Source: Acidobacteriota bacterium (GTDB lineage: Bacteria > Acidobacteriota > Terriglobia > Terriglobales > Acidobacteriaceae). From it: a DNA stretch of 50,883 nt. Made by a program: the position numbers and the translations under genes. Below the pieces are notes generated by a model. The model searched no databases, was not told the DNA's origin, and saw nothing but the letters and a program-made list of their open reading frames with translations. Location of the stretch: NCBI GenBank assembly GCA_021816455.1, contig JAKAXU010000022.1, positions 1-50,883 on the forward strand. Direction: 5' to 3'. Shown piece after piece: positions 28,870-36,966 of the stretch. Position 1 is the first letter of the stretch. Every line of letters starts with the position of its first letter.

Positions 28870-30018
28870 CTAATCGTGCCTCAGCGCATCGACGGGTGAG
28901 AGTTGCCCCGCACGCCACGCCGGAAGCGCTCCGGCAATCAGCCCGGAGAACCCCGCGATTCCTACCGCCTCGGCAAGAAACTGCCAGTGGAGTGAGGCCG
29001 AAACGAGACTTGCGGTCCATGGCAAAACCGCCAACACCTGCAGAGCACACCAGCCTAATGCGACACCGAGAAGTCCCCCACATAGGCCAAGTGTGATTGC
29101 TTCAATCTCGATGTGCGCCAGAACCTGCCATCGGTTCCAACCCAAAGCGCGTAAGATGCCGATCTCCTGTGTGCGCTCGAAGACCGACATTGCCATAGTG
29201 TTGGCAATTCCCAGTATGCCGATGATAAGGGCAAGCGAAGAGGTGCCCCAGGCGGAGGCGTGGGCCAGCTTCACAAACTGATTATCGCTGGCGCGCTCGG
29301 CCGCGGGCACAGCGTGCATTCCGGGCAGCGCTGCTTCGATCTCAGCCTGTGCCTGCTTTTGATATTGTTCCGGCGTCTCTCCGCGAGGCGTTGGGCGCAG
29401 CCGAATATCAATCGTCCCAACTTTGCCCTGCAAGCCGTTAAGCTGTTGCAACTGGTCCAATGGCATGACCACTGCGGACGCCTCAAGCGTCGATGCACCG
29501 TGGTAAATAGCCGTTACGGTAAATGGCGTGCCCTGAATATCAAGAATGTCCCCGGGCGCTTTCTTCAAATTCGCCGCGAGAATATCGCCGAGCATGACTT
29601 CGGCGTGGCCGTCACGAAAGCGTCTCCCTGTGAGAATCTGCAGAGAACTAAACTGAAAAGCATCGGCTTTCCAGCCGTAAACCAACGCATTCACGTCCGG
29701 TGTCAGGTCCATCAGGTTGAAGATTGTAGGCGAGGCCTGCGCCACATCCGGCAAATTCTTGAGCTTTGCTGTCGTCGATTCGTCCATCGAAGTGTTCAGG
29801 AACGTCCCTTGAATCACGGCGAGGTCGGTGCCACTGCTGGAGTAAATACGCATCCATTGTTGTTCAAACGCACTTGAAAAACCTACCAGGCCTACAAACG
29901 CGCCCACCGCTGTTCCAATTCCCGCCAGCGTGAGCAGAGACCTCATCCGCCTGCGCAGCAGGTTCTTCAAAACGAATCCTGTGAACGATAATGATTGAGT
30001 CATGAGGATGGAATGCAT
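28870..30018 (-). CDS. MacB/FtsX-type ABC transporter permease
   Basis: A 382-residue inner-membrane permease: one N-terminal helix (FVLKNLLRRRMRSLLTLAGIG), a periplasmic MacB-type domain of about 200 residues, then three helices (LALIIGILGIANTMAMSVFE; LGLCGGLLGVALGWCALQVL; AVGIAGFSGLIAGALPAWRA) ending SPVDALRHD. The motif FERTQEIGILRALGW couples to the ATPase. The probable partner ATPase and a LolA-like protein are encoded at 33040-34544. A second ATG at 30003 (MTQSLSFTGF) matches the family start better than 30018; neither has a clear ribosome site. Divergent from the reductase gene. Confidence 0.85.
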   Translation of the reverse strand: MHSILMTQSLSFTGFVLKNLLRRRMRSLLTLAGIGTAVGAFVGLVGFSSAFEQQWMRIYSSSGTDLAVIQGTFLNTSMDESTTAKLKNLPDVAQASPTIFNLMDLTPDVNALVYGWKADAFQFSSLQILTGRRFRDGHAEVMLGDILAANLKKAPGDILDIQGTPFTVTAIYHGASTLEASAVVMPLDQLQQLNGLQGKVGTIDIRLRPTPRGETPEQYQKQAQAEIEAALPGMHAVPAAERASDNQFVKLAHASAWGTSSLALIIGILGIANTMAMSVFERTQEIGILRALGWNRWQVLAHIEIEAITLGLCGGLLGVALGWCALQVLAVLPWTASLVSASLHWQFLAEAVGIAGFSGLIAGALPAWRAGQLSPVDALRHD

Positions 30019-30293
30019 CCTTTAGTCTTCGAAGTGAAGAAAGGTCAGATGCGAGTTGTAGCGGCCGTTATGGCTGCTCCCAATCAGAATATAGGGTCTT
30101 GGGCATTATCTCCAATCTCCGAGCTTCGGTTGCCAGATGTTCTCCGCTGTTCGAGATAACTCCCATCCTCAGTCGGTGCACAACGAGTGCGCTTGCAGGC
30201 TATACTCAGTCGTAGCGCAAGCCTTCACAGAAGCACCCGGCGTGCATAGTTTCCCCGGCCTTCTTTGAGCGCGGACGAAGAAAGGGTTTTGAA
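30019..30293. promoter_or_regulatory. Divergent region between permease and reductase genes
   Basis: About 275 bp with no gene. It must hold the promoters of two divergent transcripts, but I see no strong hexamers. Confidence 0.35.
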
Positions 30294-31400
30294 CTGAACA
30301 ACAAAGAACTCATTCTCGTTACTGGTGCGACTGGTTTTCTCGGAGTCCAACTGGTGCGTGAAATTCTGGAGCGGAAGCCGAATGCCGCACTAGCGCTGCT
30401 CATCCGCGACAGTGCAGGGCAATCGGCCCGACAACGCGCTGATTTATTCATTCCTCCAGGAGACCGCTCGCGCGTAGAGGTGTTTTCTGGAGACATCAGC
30501 GAGCCGAACTGCGGGCTTGCCCCGGCTGTCTATAAGCACCTTTCGGCCGAAACAACCCGCGTCGTTCACTCCGCTGCCACGGTGCGGTTCGATCATTCGC
30601 TCGAAGAGGCACGCCGCATCAACGTCGAGGGCACCCGGCATATTCTCGATCTTGCGGGCAGCGCGCGCAAGCTTCGAACCTTCGCCTACGTTGGCACAGC
30701 CTACGTGGTCGGCGAGCGCACGGGCTTGGTGCGTGAAGACGAACTTGTTGTAGGCCAAAGCTATCGCAACACGTACGAACAAACGAAGGCTGAGGCTGAA
30801 GCCCTTGTAAGAACACGTCTGGCTTCGCTGCCCGGCATAATTCTGCGTCCCAGCATCATCGTAGGGGACTCCAGAACCGGCGTTACCTCCAGCTTCAAGA
30901 TGATGTACTGGCCGCTGAAGATCTACGCACGACGCCTTTGGAGGACCGTCCCTGGCTATCCGGACGCTGTACTCGACATTGTGCCCGTGGATTTTGTCGC
31001 CAGTTCTGTCACACAACTCCTCTTTGATGAGGCCGCGCTGGGTTATACCGTTCACCTTTGTGCAGGACCGCGCGCCAGCGCAACGATCCAGCAAGTTGCC
31101 CTTCGCGCGATGGAATACTTCAACGCTCCCGAGCCGCGTTTCGTTGATCCGAAATTTTTCTTCGCCGTGTTGCGTCCACTCCTGTTTCTCTCGCTGTGGG
31201 GGAGCAAACGTCGTGTACTGCGCGACGGCCGCGCTTATCGGGATTACTTCACCATGCGCATGCAGTTTGACACCAGCCAGGCCGAACGTCTTCTGCAACC
31301 TGCCGGGGTGAGTCCACCACCCGTACTCGATTATCTTGACCGCCTCTTCCACTATTGTGTGGCCAGCGACTGGGGCCGCAAGCAGATATCTACGGAATGA
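30294..31400 (+). CDS. NAD(P)-dependent thioester/fatty acyl reductase-like SDR
   Basis: An extended short-chain dehydrogenase of the NAD_binding_4 (male-sterility/thioester reductase) type, expected to reduce an acyl-CoA or carrier-bound thioester to an aldehyde or alcohol. The nucleotide motif LVTGATGFLG lies at the very N-terminus; a start at the internal GTG 30354 would delete it. The only usable upstream codon is CTG 30294 (LNNKELILV), with AAAGGG before it, so the start is non-ATG and uncertain. Further motifs: VVHSAATVRFD, FAYVGTAYV, and YEQTKAEAE with the catalytic Tyr and Lys. Stop and the next start overlap (ATGA), so the ligase is co-translated. Confidence 0.8.
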   Translation: MNNKELILVTGATGFLGVQLVREILERKPNAALALLIRDSAGQSARQRADLFIPPGDRSRVEVFSGDISEPNCGLAPAVYKHLSAETTRVVHSAATVRFDHSLEEARRINVEGTRHILDLAGSARKLRTFAYVGTAYVVGERTGLVREDELVVGQSYRNTYEQTKAEAEALVRTRLASLPGIILRPSIIVGDSRTGVTSSFKMMYWPLKIYARRLWRTVPGYPDAVLDIVPVDFVASSVTQLLFDEAALGYTVHLCAGPRASATIQQVALRAMEYFNAPEPRFVDPKFFFAVLRPLLFLSLWGSKRRVLRDGRAYRDYFTMRMQFDTSQAERLLQPAGVSPPPVLDYLDRLFHYCVASDWGRKQISTE

Positions 31401-33049
31401 ATATCCTCGAACGTTTTCAACTTGCTCAGGACAGCACAGTCACCGTCGCCAATCTCGTGGATGAATTGGTTCGCCGGAAAGGAAACTGTGAAGTCGCCGT
31501 ATACGAAAGCGGCGTCTTTCATCTGTCCGATTTGCACACGGAAGTTTGCTCAATGGACGCTTTTCTGCGCCAAACGGTCGCGCTTCGTCCAGGCCAGCCT
31601 GTAGCCATCTATCGCAGCAATAGCCGGGAATGCTTTCACTGGTTTCTTGCAATTATTCGAGCAGGAGGCATTGCGGTTCCGCTGAACCCGCAGCTCTCTC
31701 TTGTCGAAGTGCGCCGGATTCTCGCCGATAGCGGCACTGAGATTCTCGTTACTGACAGCGTGGTATTTAAACGAACGATTGGCGATCACAAAGCTTTGGA
31801 TGTGCGCACCTGGATACAGGCAGATGAGGAGGAGGAAACGCTCGATGGATTCCTGCGCGTCTCTGTGGCGGATTCCCAGTCCCCCCCGGTCGCCATTGAC
31901 CCGACCGCAACCGTTGCCATCTTTCATACCTCCGGCACGAGTGGATTCCCAAAGGGCGCAGCCTTATCAAGCAACGCTCTGCTGGGCGCGCGCGCGTCCA
32001 CTGTACTCGCTGGAATTTTTCTGGGGCCGCGAGATCTTGCACTCGTCGCACTGCCCTGGTCACACATTATGGCTGTGAGCATCGCACTGTACGGTCTGAT
32101 GGCAGGTATCCGCGGATGCTTTCTCGATCGCTTCGATGTTGACGCTGCGCTGGACGTTGTTGAGCGCTTCCGCATCACAGCTTTTGTTGGCGTGCCAACC
32201 ATGTTTGCCCGTCTGACCAACAGCAACCCCGCACCCGCGCGCCTGGCAAGCGTGCGTGTCTGGCTCTCTGCCAGCGATTACCTTCCCTCTGAAGTTCGAA
32301 TCTGTCTGCGTCAGTTCGGCGCACTCTTCCGGCTGCCTGGTGGATGGCACATCCCACCCATTCTGTTGAACGGATATGGCATGGTGGAATTGGGCGGCCT
32401 TGCCATGATGGGCATTGAGTTGCCTTTCCTGCGCGGGAGTGGCGACCTGTATTACCCTGTGCCGCCGTTTCGTATCCGCCTGGTCGATGAGAATGGCCAG
32501 CCCGTGCCCGCACGGGTAGCGGGCGAATGTCAGATTCGTCGTCGCGGTCTTGTTCCCCACTATTGGAAGGACAAGGCCGATTCGACAAGCCTTCTCACCC
32601 AGGACGGCTGGTTGCGTACTGGCGACCTGGCAATGCGCAATCGCTTTGGACTGATCCGAATTGTGGGGCGCACGAAGGAGGTGATCAAGTCGGGCGGCTA
32701 TTCCGTTTACGTTCGCGAACTGGAAGAAACGATGCTGGCGCATCCTGCTGTGGCTCGCGCTGTCGCGTTCGGCGTGCGCCACAAGGAGAAAGGCGAGATA
32801 CCAGTCGCCGCAGTTGAATTGCGGCCTGACTCCTCTTCCCAGGAGGCTGATCTGCTGCATTGGTGCCGCACGAATCTCGCGGCCTACAAAGCACCCCGGC
32901 GCATCTGGATTCTTGCCCCAGGCGAACTGCCGCAAAATCACAGCGGTAAATTTCTTCGGCGGGTGCTGCAGGAGCGATTTTCAGAGGCGGATGGACCGAA
33001 TGAGAGCCGGTTTCCGCAAGAGTCAACGGGAGAAAAGCGTCATGGCTGA
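31397..33049 (+). CDS. AMP-dependent acyl-CoA ligase (adenylate-forming)
   Basis: A 550-residue adenylate-forming enzyme that activates a carboxylic acid with ATP. ATG 31397 (MNILERFQL) overlaps the reductase stop. The ATP motif is FHTSGTSGFPKGAAL. The second motif, NGYGMVELGG, the TGDLAMRN hinge region and the final catalytic Lys in PQNHSGKFLRR are complete. Coupling to a thioester reductase in one transcript suggests the acid is activated then reduced. Substrate is unknown; the binding region does not reveal chain length. The 3' end overlaps the convergent LolA-like gene by 10 bp. Confidence 0.88.
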   Translation: MNILERFQLAQDSTVTVANLVDELVRRKGNCEVAVYESGVFHLSDLHTEVCSMDAFLRQTVALRPGQPVAIYRSNSRECFHWFLAIIRAGGIAVPLNPQLSLVEVRRILADSGTEILVTDSVVFKRTIGDHKALDVRTWIQADEEEETLDGFLRVSVADSQSPPVAIDPTATVAIFHTSGTSGFPKGAALSSNALLGARASTVLAGIFLGPRDLALVALPWSHIMAVSIALYGLMAGIRGCFLDRFDVDAALDVVERFRITAFVGVPTMFARLTNSNPAPARLASVRVWLSASDYLPSEVRICLRQFGALFRLPGGWHIPPILLNGYGMVELGGLAMMGIELPFLRGSGDLYYPVPPFRIRLVDENGQPVPARVAGECQIRRRGLVPHYWKDKADSTSLLTQDGWLRTGDLAMRNRFGLIRIVGRTKEVIKSGGYSVYVRELEETMLAHPAVARAVAFGVRHKEKGEIPVAAVELRPDSSSQEADLLHWCRTNLAAYKAPRRIWILAPGELPQNHSGKFLRRVLQERFSEADGPNESRFPQESTGEKRHG

Positions 33050-33837
33050 TCCTCGAACTCGTGGATCAACTCGGGACTGAAGTCGTTGATCGTCAGGTTT
33101 GCTCTTGTGCTTCCGCGTTCGAGAATCAGGATGGTCGATCCGGGACGGCCATGTGTTTTCACTTCGACCTGTCTGGCTGACCAGACTCCGCCCGATTGGC
33201 TCAATCCGAAGGATGTGAATGTCTTCACAACTCCCCCGTCTTTCAGTGTTTTTTCCACAAAGACGGGGTAGCCGATAGTGTGGTCAAACCAAGACTGGAC
33301 CTCTGAATAGTGGGAATGATCGAGTACACCCGGCATGCTCTTCACGACATCACAGTCGCGAGCACCTAACCTGGCACGCTTCAGGATCATCTGGCTCTGC
33401 CAGAAGTACTCGGGCTGGAGAAAGTCTTCGTAGTTGAAGTCGCTGCCCAACACGCTCTCGCTCCACTGATTAAAGGGCAGCGGAGCTGGCAGGGACTGGC
33501 GTGGATGGAATATCCGGATCGCATTATGGCCGTTGGGCCGCATTTCAAGCAGGATACTGACGCGCGCATCCTTGCCCGCATCTGCCGCCGACGTTCGGGG
33601 TGGAACGATCTCGATCAGCGTGCGCAGAACGCCTGGGAACCAGTGCGCCTTGATGGTAAATGTATCGCTGATTCGATTTCCGCTCGCATCCACGCGAACC
33701 ATGCGCCCCGTGGCACGCGCATCCATCGTCTCCGTGCGCTGCCGCGCAATGGCAATCACGGCTGGCGGCGGGGCCGCCGCGTAGACCGTGGTCGCAAGAA
33801 ACAGCATTCCGGCAGCAACAACAGAGACGAGTCTCAT
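33040..33837 (-). CDS. LolA-like outer membrane lipoprotein-sorting protein
   Basis: A 265-residue exported protein with a signal peptide (about 1-20, ending VYAAA). Segments such as DTFTIKAHWFPGVLRTLIEIV and GYPVFVEKTLKDGGVVKTF are typical of the LolA/LolB-like fold family annotated as outer membrane lipoprotein-sorting proteins. These carry lipids or lipoproteins across the periplasm after an ABC exporter. Its ATG overlaps the ATPase stop (ATGA), so the two are one unit. It ends in the last 10 bp of the convergent ligase gene. It may move the product of this cluster and not lipoproteins. Confidence 0.75.
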   Translation of the reverse strand: MRLVSVVAAGMLFLATTVYAAAPPPAVIAIARQRTETMDARATGRMVRVDASGNRISDTFTIKAHWFPGVLRTLIEIVPPRTSAADAGKDARVSILLEMRPNGHNAIRIFHPRQSLPAPLPFNQWSESVLGSDFNYEDFLQPEYFWQSQMILKRARLGARDCDVVKSMPGVLDHSHYSEVQSWFDHTIGYPVFVEKTLKDGGVVKTFTSFGLSQSGGVWSARQVEVKTHGRPGSTILILERGSTRANLTINDFSPELIHEFEDQP

Positions 33838-34544
33838 CGCACGATCCTTCCATCATGGATGCGGATGTGACGCGGCGCGGAGTTCGCAATCTCTTCCTCG
33901 TGCGTGATGACAATAAGCGTCATCCCGCGGGTCTTCTGAATGCCGGTGAGTATCTCCATAATTAGCGCGGAGTTCTTGCTGTCGAGATTCCCCGTAGGCT
34001 CATCTGCCAGCAGGATCGAAGGGTTATTAGCCAACGCCCGGGCAATCGCTACCCGCTGCCGTTCTCCTCCAGAGAGTTCGTTTGGGTGCTGGCGCATTCG
34101 CGACCCCAGCCCGACTTCACGCAGGAGTGCCTCGGCACGTTCGACGCGCATGCTACCAGCATTCCTGGTAGCGAGCATGGGGGCCTGCACATTCTCGACA
34201 GCACGCAGGGTGGGCAGTAAGTAGAAAGACTGGAAGATGAATCCAACATGGTGACAGCGATACGTGTCGAGACTAATCGAAGAGCCTAAAGCCGCACCGC
34301 GGAAAAGGACATCGCCGCTGGTGGGAGTATCCAGCCCGCCAAGCAGGTGAAGCAGGGTAGATTTCCCACTACCGCTGTGCCCGCTGATGGCGACGAATTC
34401 GCCTGCTTCGATGGAAAGATCGACACCCCGGAGCGCCTCAATTCGACCCTCGTTGTAGTCTTTGCGCAGATTGCGTACTTCCAGAATGGGAACAGCTATG
34501 GCGCACCGCCTAAACCCGAAAAAAGACGAATACTGGACGAACAT
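33834..34544 (-). CDS. LolD/MacB-type ABC transporter ATPase
   Basis: A 236-residue ATPase: Walker A SGHSGSGKST, Q loop GFIFQSFYLLP, signature LSGGERQRVAIARAL, Walker B ILLADEPTGNLDS and the H-loop VITHEEEIA. The extended frame to 34628 carries no family sequence; ATG 34544 (MFVQYSSFFG) gives a normal size, though its ribosome site is only GGAATGG. It presumably drives the permease at 28870-30018, the only FtsX-type permease in the window, although two plus-strand genes separate them. Confidence 0.88.
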   Translation of the reverse strand: MFVQYSSFFGFRRCAIAVPILEVRNLRKDYNEGRIEALRGVDLSIEAGEFVAISGHSGSGKSTLLHLLGGLDTPTSGDVLFRGAALGSSISLDTYRCHHVGFIFQSFYLLPTLRAVENVQAPMLATRNAGSMRVERAEALLREVGLGSRMRQHPNELSGGERQRVAIARALANNPSILLADEPTGNLDSKNSALIMEILTGIQKTRGMTLIVITHEEEIANSAPRHIRIHDGRIVR

Positions 34545-35394
34545 GTAACCATTCCGGCAGGCAGTTGGGGAGGCATTAGCATTTCCAGCAATTCGTCTTG
34601 ATACGGGCTTGAATATCCAATCAAACAATCGAACTCATCTCTCACCATGCTTGCCCCGCAGACCTTCATAGGCGTCCAAAAACTCAAGCCGTCCCGAGGC
34701 CTTTCCGGCAAATTTCCAGGCAACAGCTTAAAGCTTGCGTGCAGCGTTCGTTGCTCACTTTGACTTTCAAACCTCTGTAACGTGATCGCGCTCTTGGATC
34801 CCTGGTCAGGCTGGAGTACCCGACCCATCCTGTACCAGGTGCACATTTAGTACTCAGCTTACCTCATAAGAGCACCTCAGCACCGACTGGCTGAAGCGCA
34901 CAGAATTGAGATCCGCATGCGCCGCAAGGGCAATCCGTGGAAGAACGCGGCCTGTAGGCGGTGCATGAAAATGCTCATAATCAGAAGAGCCTTTTCTCTC
35001 AGAGGAACCTCTCCGAATATGAAGCCCCAGGCGCGACAGCATCCTGCATGGGTTTTCAGCACATCGTGAATCGACCTAATGCTAAAAGCAACTGCCCGGA
35101 GAGGCCTCTGTCTACCGTTCCCAGCGCTCTATCGATGTCGATGAGAACCAGCTGGCTATTCCTTGGTGAATGCTCTCCAGCAGCGTCCGCCTTCGCTTCA
35201 CCTGCCTCGCTTAGAATGAGATAGAGTGGTCTTTCTGATCGCGAGTTTTACAACGAATAGCGAACGGAAACAGCGTGTTTGTCTCCGGCCGAGGGCAACC
35301 CCGAAGCATTCAGTGTTTCTTGTTCATGGCTTGGTTCCTAGGTGGTACGGAAAGACTTAAAACTTGTCATATCCATCTTCAAGGAGAGCAGTGC
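34545..35394. other. 850-bp region without a recognisable gene
   Basis: Several short frames exist on both strands, but none looks like a protein I know, and none has a convincing start. GGAGAGCAG at 35382-35390 is the ribosome-binding site of the next gene. Confidence 0.45.
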
Positions 35395-36444
35395 ATGGTG
35401 CGCTTGTTGTGGCTTTTGCTGGTAATCCCAGCTCTACCCGCTTTGGGCTTGCTGTATCAATGGCTTGGTTCGCATTATGACCGCAAGCGTTTTCTGCCAT
35501 TGGGCCGGTTGGTGGACATCGGAAAGCGACGGCGGCTGTTTATGGTGGAGATGGGCGGGGGGGATGGCCCGACGGTGATCTTCGAGTCAGGAATTGGGGC
35601 GACGAGTCAAAACTGGGCCAGAATTCAGGAGGCTGTGAGCGAATTCGCGCATACGGTTTCTTATGATCGGCTAGGGCTGGGTTGGAGTACGCCGGCCGTG
35701 TCAGAGCGGATTCCTTCAAAGGTAGTGGAGGAGTTGCGTGCGATGCTGCAGGCTGCTGGCATTGCGCCGCCTTACCTGCTGGTGGGGCATTCGTTTGGCG
35801 GGTTGGTCGTGCGATATTTTGCGTCCGAGTATCCGGAAGAGGTGGCTGGCGTGTTGCTGGTGGATGCCATGCGCACCGACGAGTGGCCGCCGGTGGATGA
35901 GTCGCAGCGTAAGCAGTTGACCCGCGGCGTGCAGCTAACGCGTTGGGGCGTATTGATTGCTTATTTAGGCCTGGCACGACTAACAACTATGTCATTTTTC
36001 TGCCGCTCGGGCAGATTTACTAAGCTCTTCACCCGCGCGACTGGCGGACACCATGTGCTGGAGCGGCTAACGAGTGAGTTGAACAAGATGCCGCCGACGG
36101 TGTGGCCGATTGTGGCAGCGCACTGGTCAACCCCAGCGTTTTTCCGCGGGATGACGGCGCACATCGAGGGAGTTCCGGGAACGGTGACAGAGATGCTGGA
36201 TGCGAAGCCCATTGTGGGTGTTCCTGTACTGTTGATGACGCCGGGGCAGCCGAAGGCGATCTCCGAGACGGCATTGCAGAAGATCGGGCCGGATGCGAAG
36301 CAGTTGATCGCAGAGAAGGGTGGCCACTGGTTACATTTGGACGAGCCAGAACTGGTGATTGAGCAGATTCGCGAGATGATGACGCTCGTAGAGACCGGAA
36401 TCTCCTGCGAAGCAATGATGCAGGAAAAAGTCTCAGCCAATTAG
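35395..36444 (+). CDS. Membrane-anchored alpha/beta hydrolase
   Basis: A 349-residue protein; ATG 35395 follows AAGGAGAGCAG. A hydrophobic anchor or uncleaved signal fills residues 1-22 (LLWLLLVIPALPALGLLYQW). The alpha/beta-hydrolase core has the oxyanion segment VIFESGIGATSQNW, the nucleophile elbow LLVGHSFGGLVV, the strand VLLVDAMRTDEW and the C-terminal histidine in KGGHWLHLDEP. The substrate is unknown. The gene stands alone between two regions of debris. Upstream in-frame codons to 35275 have no signal-peptide sense. Confidence 0.85.
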   Translation: MVRLLWLLLVIPALPALGLLYQWLGSHYDRKRFLPLGRLVDIGKRRRLFMVEMGGGDGPTVIFESGIGATSQNWARIQEAVSEFAHTVSYDRLGLGWSTPAVSERIPSKVVEELRAMLQAAGIAPPYLLVGHSFGGLVVRYFASEYPEEVAGVLLVDAMRTDEWPPVDESQRKQLTRGVQLTRWGVLIAYLGLARLTTMSFFCRSGRFTKLFTRATGGHHVLERLTSELNKMPPTVWPIVAAHWSTPAFFRGMTAHIEGVPGTVTEMLDAKPIVGVPVLLMTPGQPKAISETALQKIGPDAKQLIAEKGGHWLHLDEPELVIEQIREMMTLVETGISCEAMMQEKVSAN

Positions 36445-36549
36445 TCAGTATGGACCGGTTCCTCTCCGCTTGTGACTCTGACCTGTGCTGCCGTCAGGCT
36501 CACAGATTAACCTACGCATTGCGCAGAGAACCGATCACTCCATACTGAC
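36444..36549. repeat. Inverted repeat between the hydrolase and the IS3 remnant
   Basis: GTCAGTATGGA at 36444-36454 is exactly complementary to 36539-36549, and the next bases (CCGGTTC and its counterpart GAACCG) also pair with a small gap. It may be the pair of ends of a lost element, or a long hairpin. Confidence 0.5.
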
Positions 36550-36554
36550 CAGTT

Positions 36555-36845
36555 CACATCCAGCCGGGCAAGCCCACGCAGAACGCCTACGTGGAGAGTT
36601 TCAACAGCAGGCTGTGCGAGGAATTCTGCGCGTCATCTGCTTCCCAGAACCTGTTCGAAGCCAGGAGGATCACCGCCGCTTGGCGGCGCAATTACAACGA
36701 ACGAAGGCCACATAGCAGCCTGAACTACATGACACCAGCAGAGTTCGCCGCCAGAACAAGCGGTGGGAAAGACGACGGCTTCGCCTGCTTGAAAAACGAT
36801 CCTGCCGCTTTTCACTTTCCCTCCGCTGCGACTGCGGCGAGCTGA
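36555..36845 (+). pseudogene. C-terminal remnant of an IS3-family transposase (OrfB)
   Basis: The frame reads IQPGKPTQNAYVESFNSRL then AWRRNYNERRPHSSLNYMTP and AEFAARTS, the end of the IS3-family integrase core with the catalytic Glu in YVESFN. All upstream domains are missing, and no partner orfA is nearby. Clearly a scrap. Confidence 0.85.
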
Positions 36846-36966
36846 GTGTTATTTGTATGCGGAAAATGGGGGCAGGCCAGTGGATACCCAGTTCGAGGAA
36901 AAGATGCGTCTTTTTCTCTTCATAATTCGTCAGAGCGATAAATTCCTTTGGAGGCCATGAACCAAA

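Noticed and set aside
34961..35224. An 87-codon plus-strand frame in the 850-bp gap
   Set aside because: No ribosome site, no family resemblance, and other frames in the gap are equally long.
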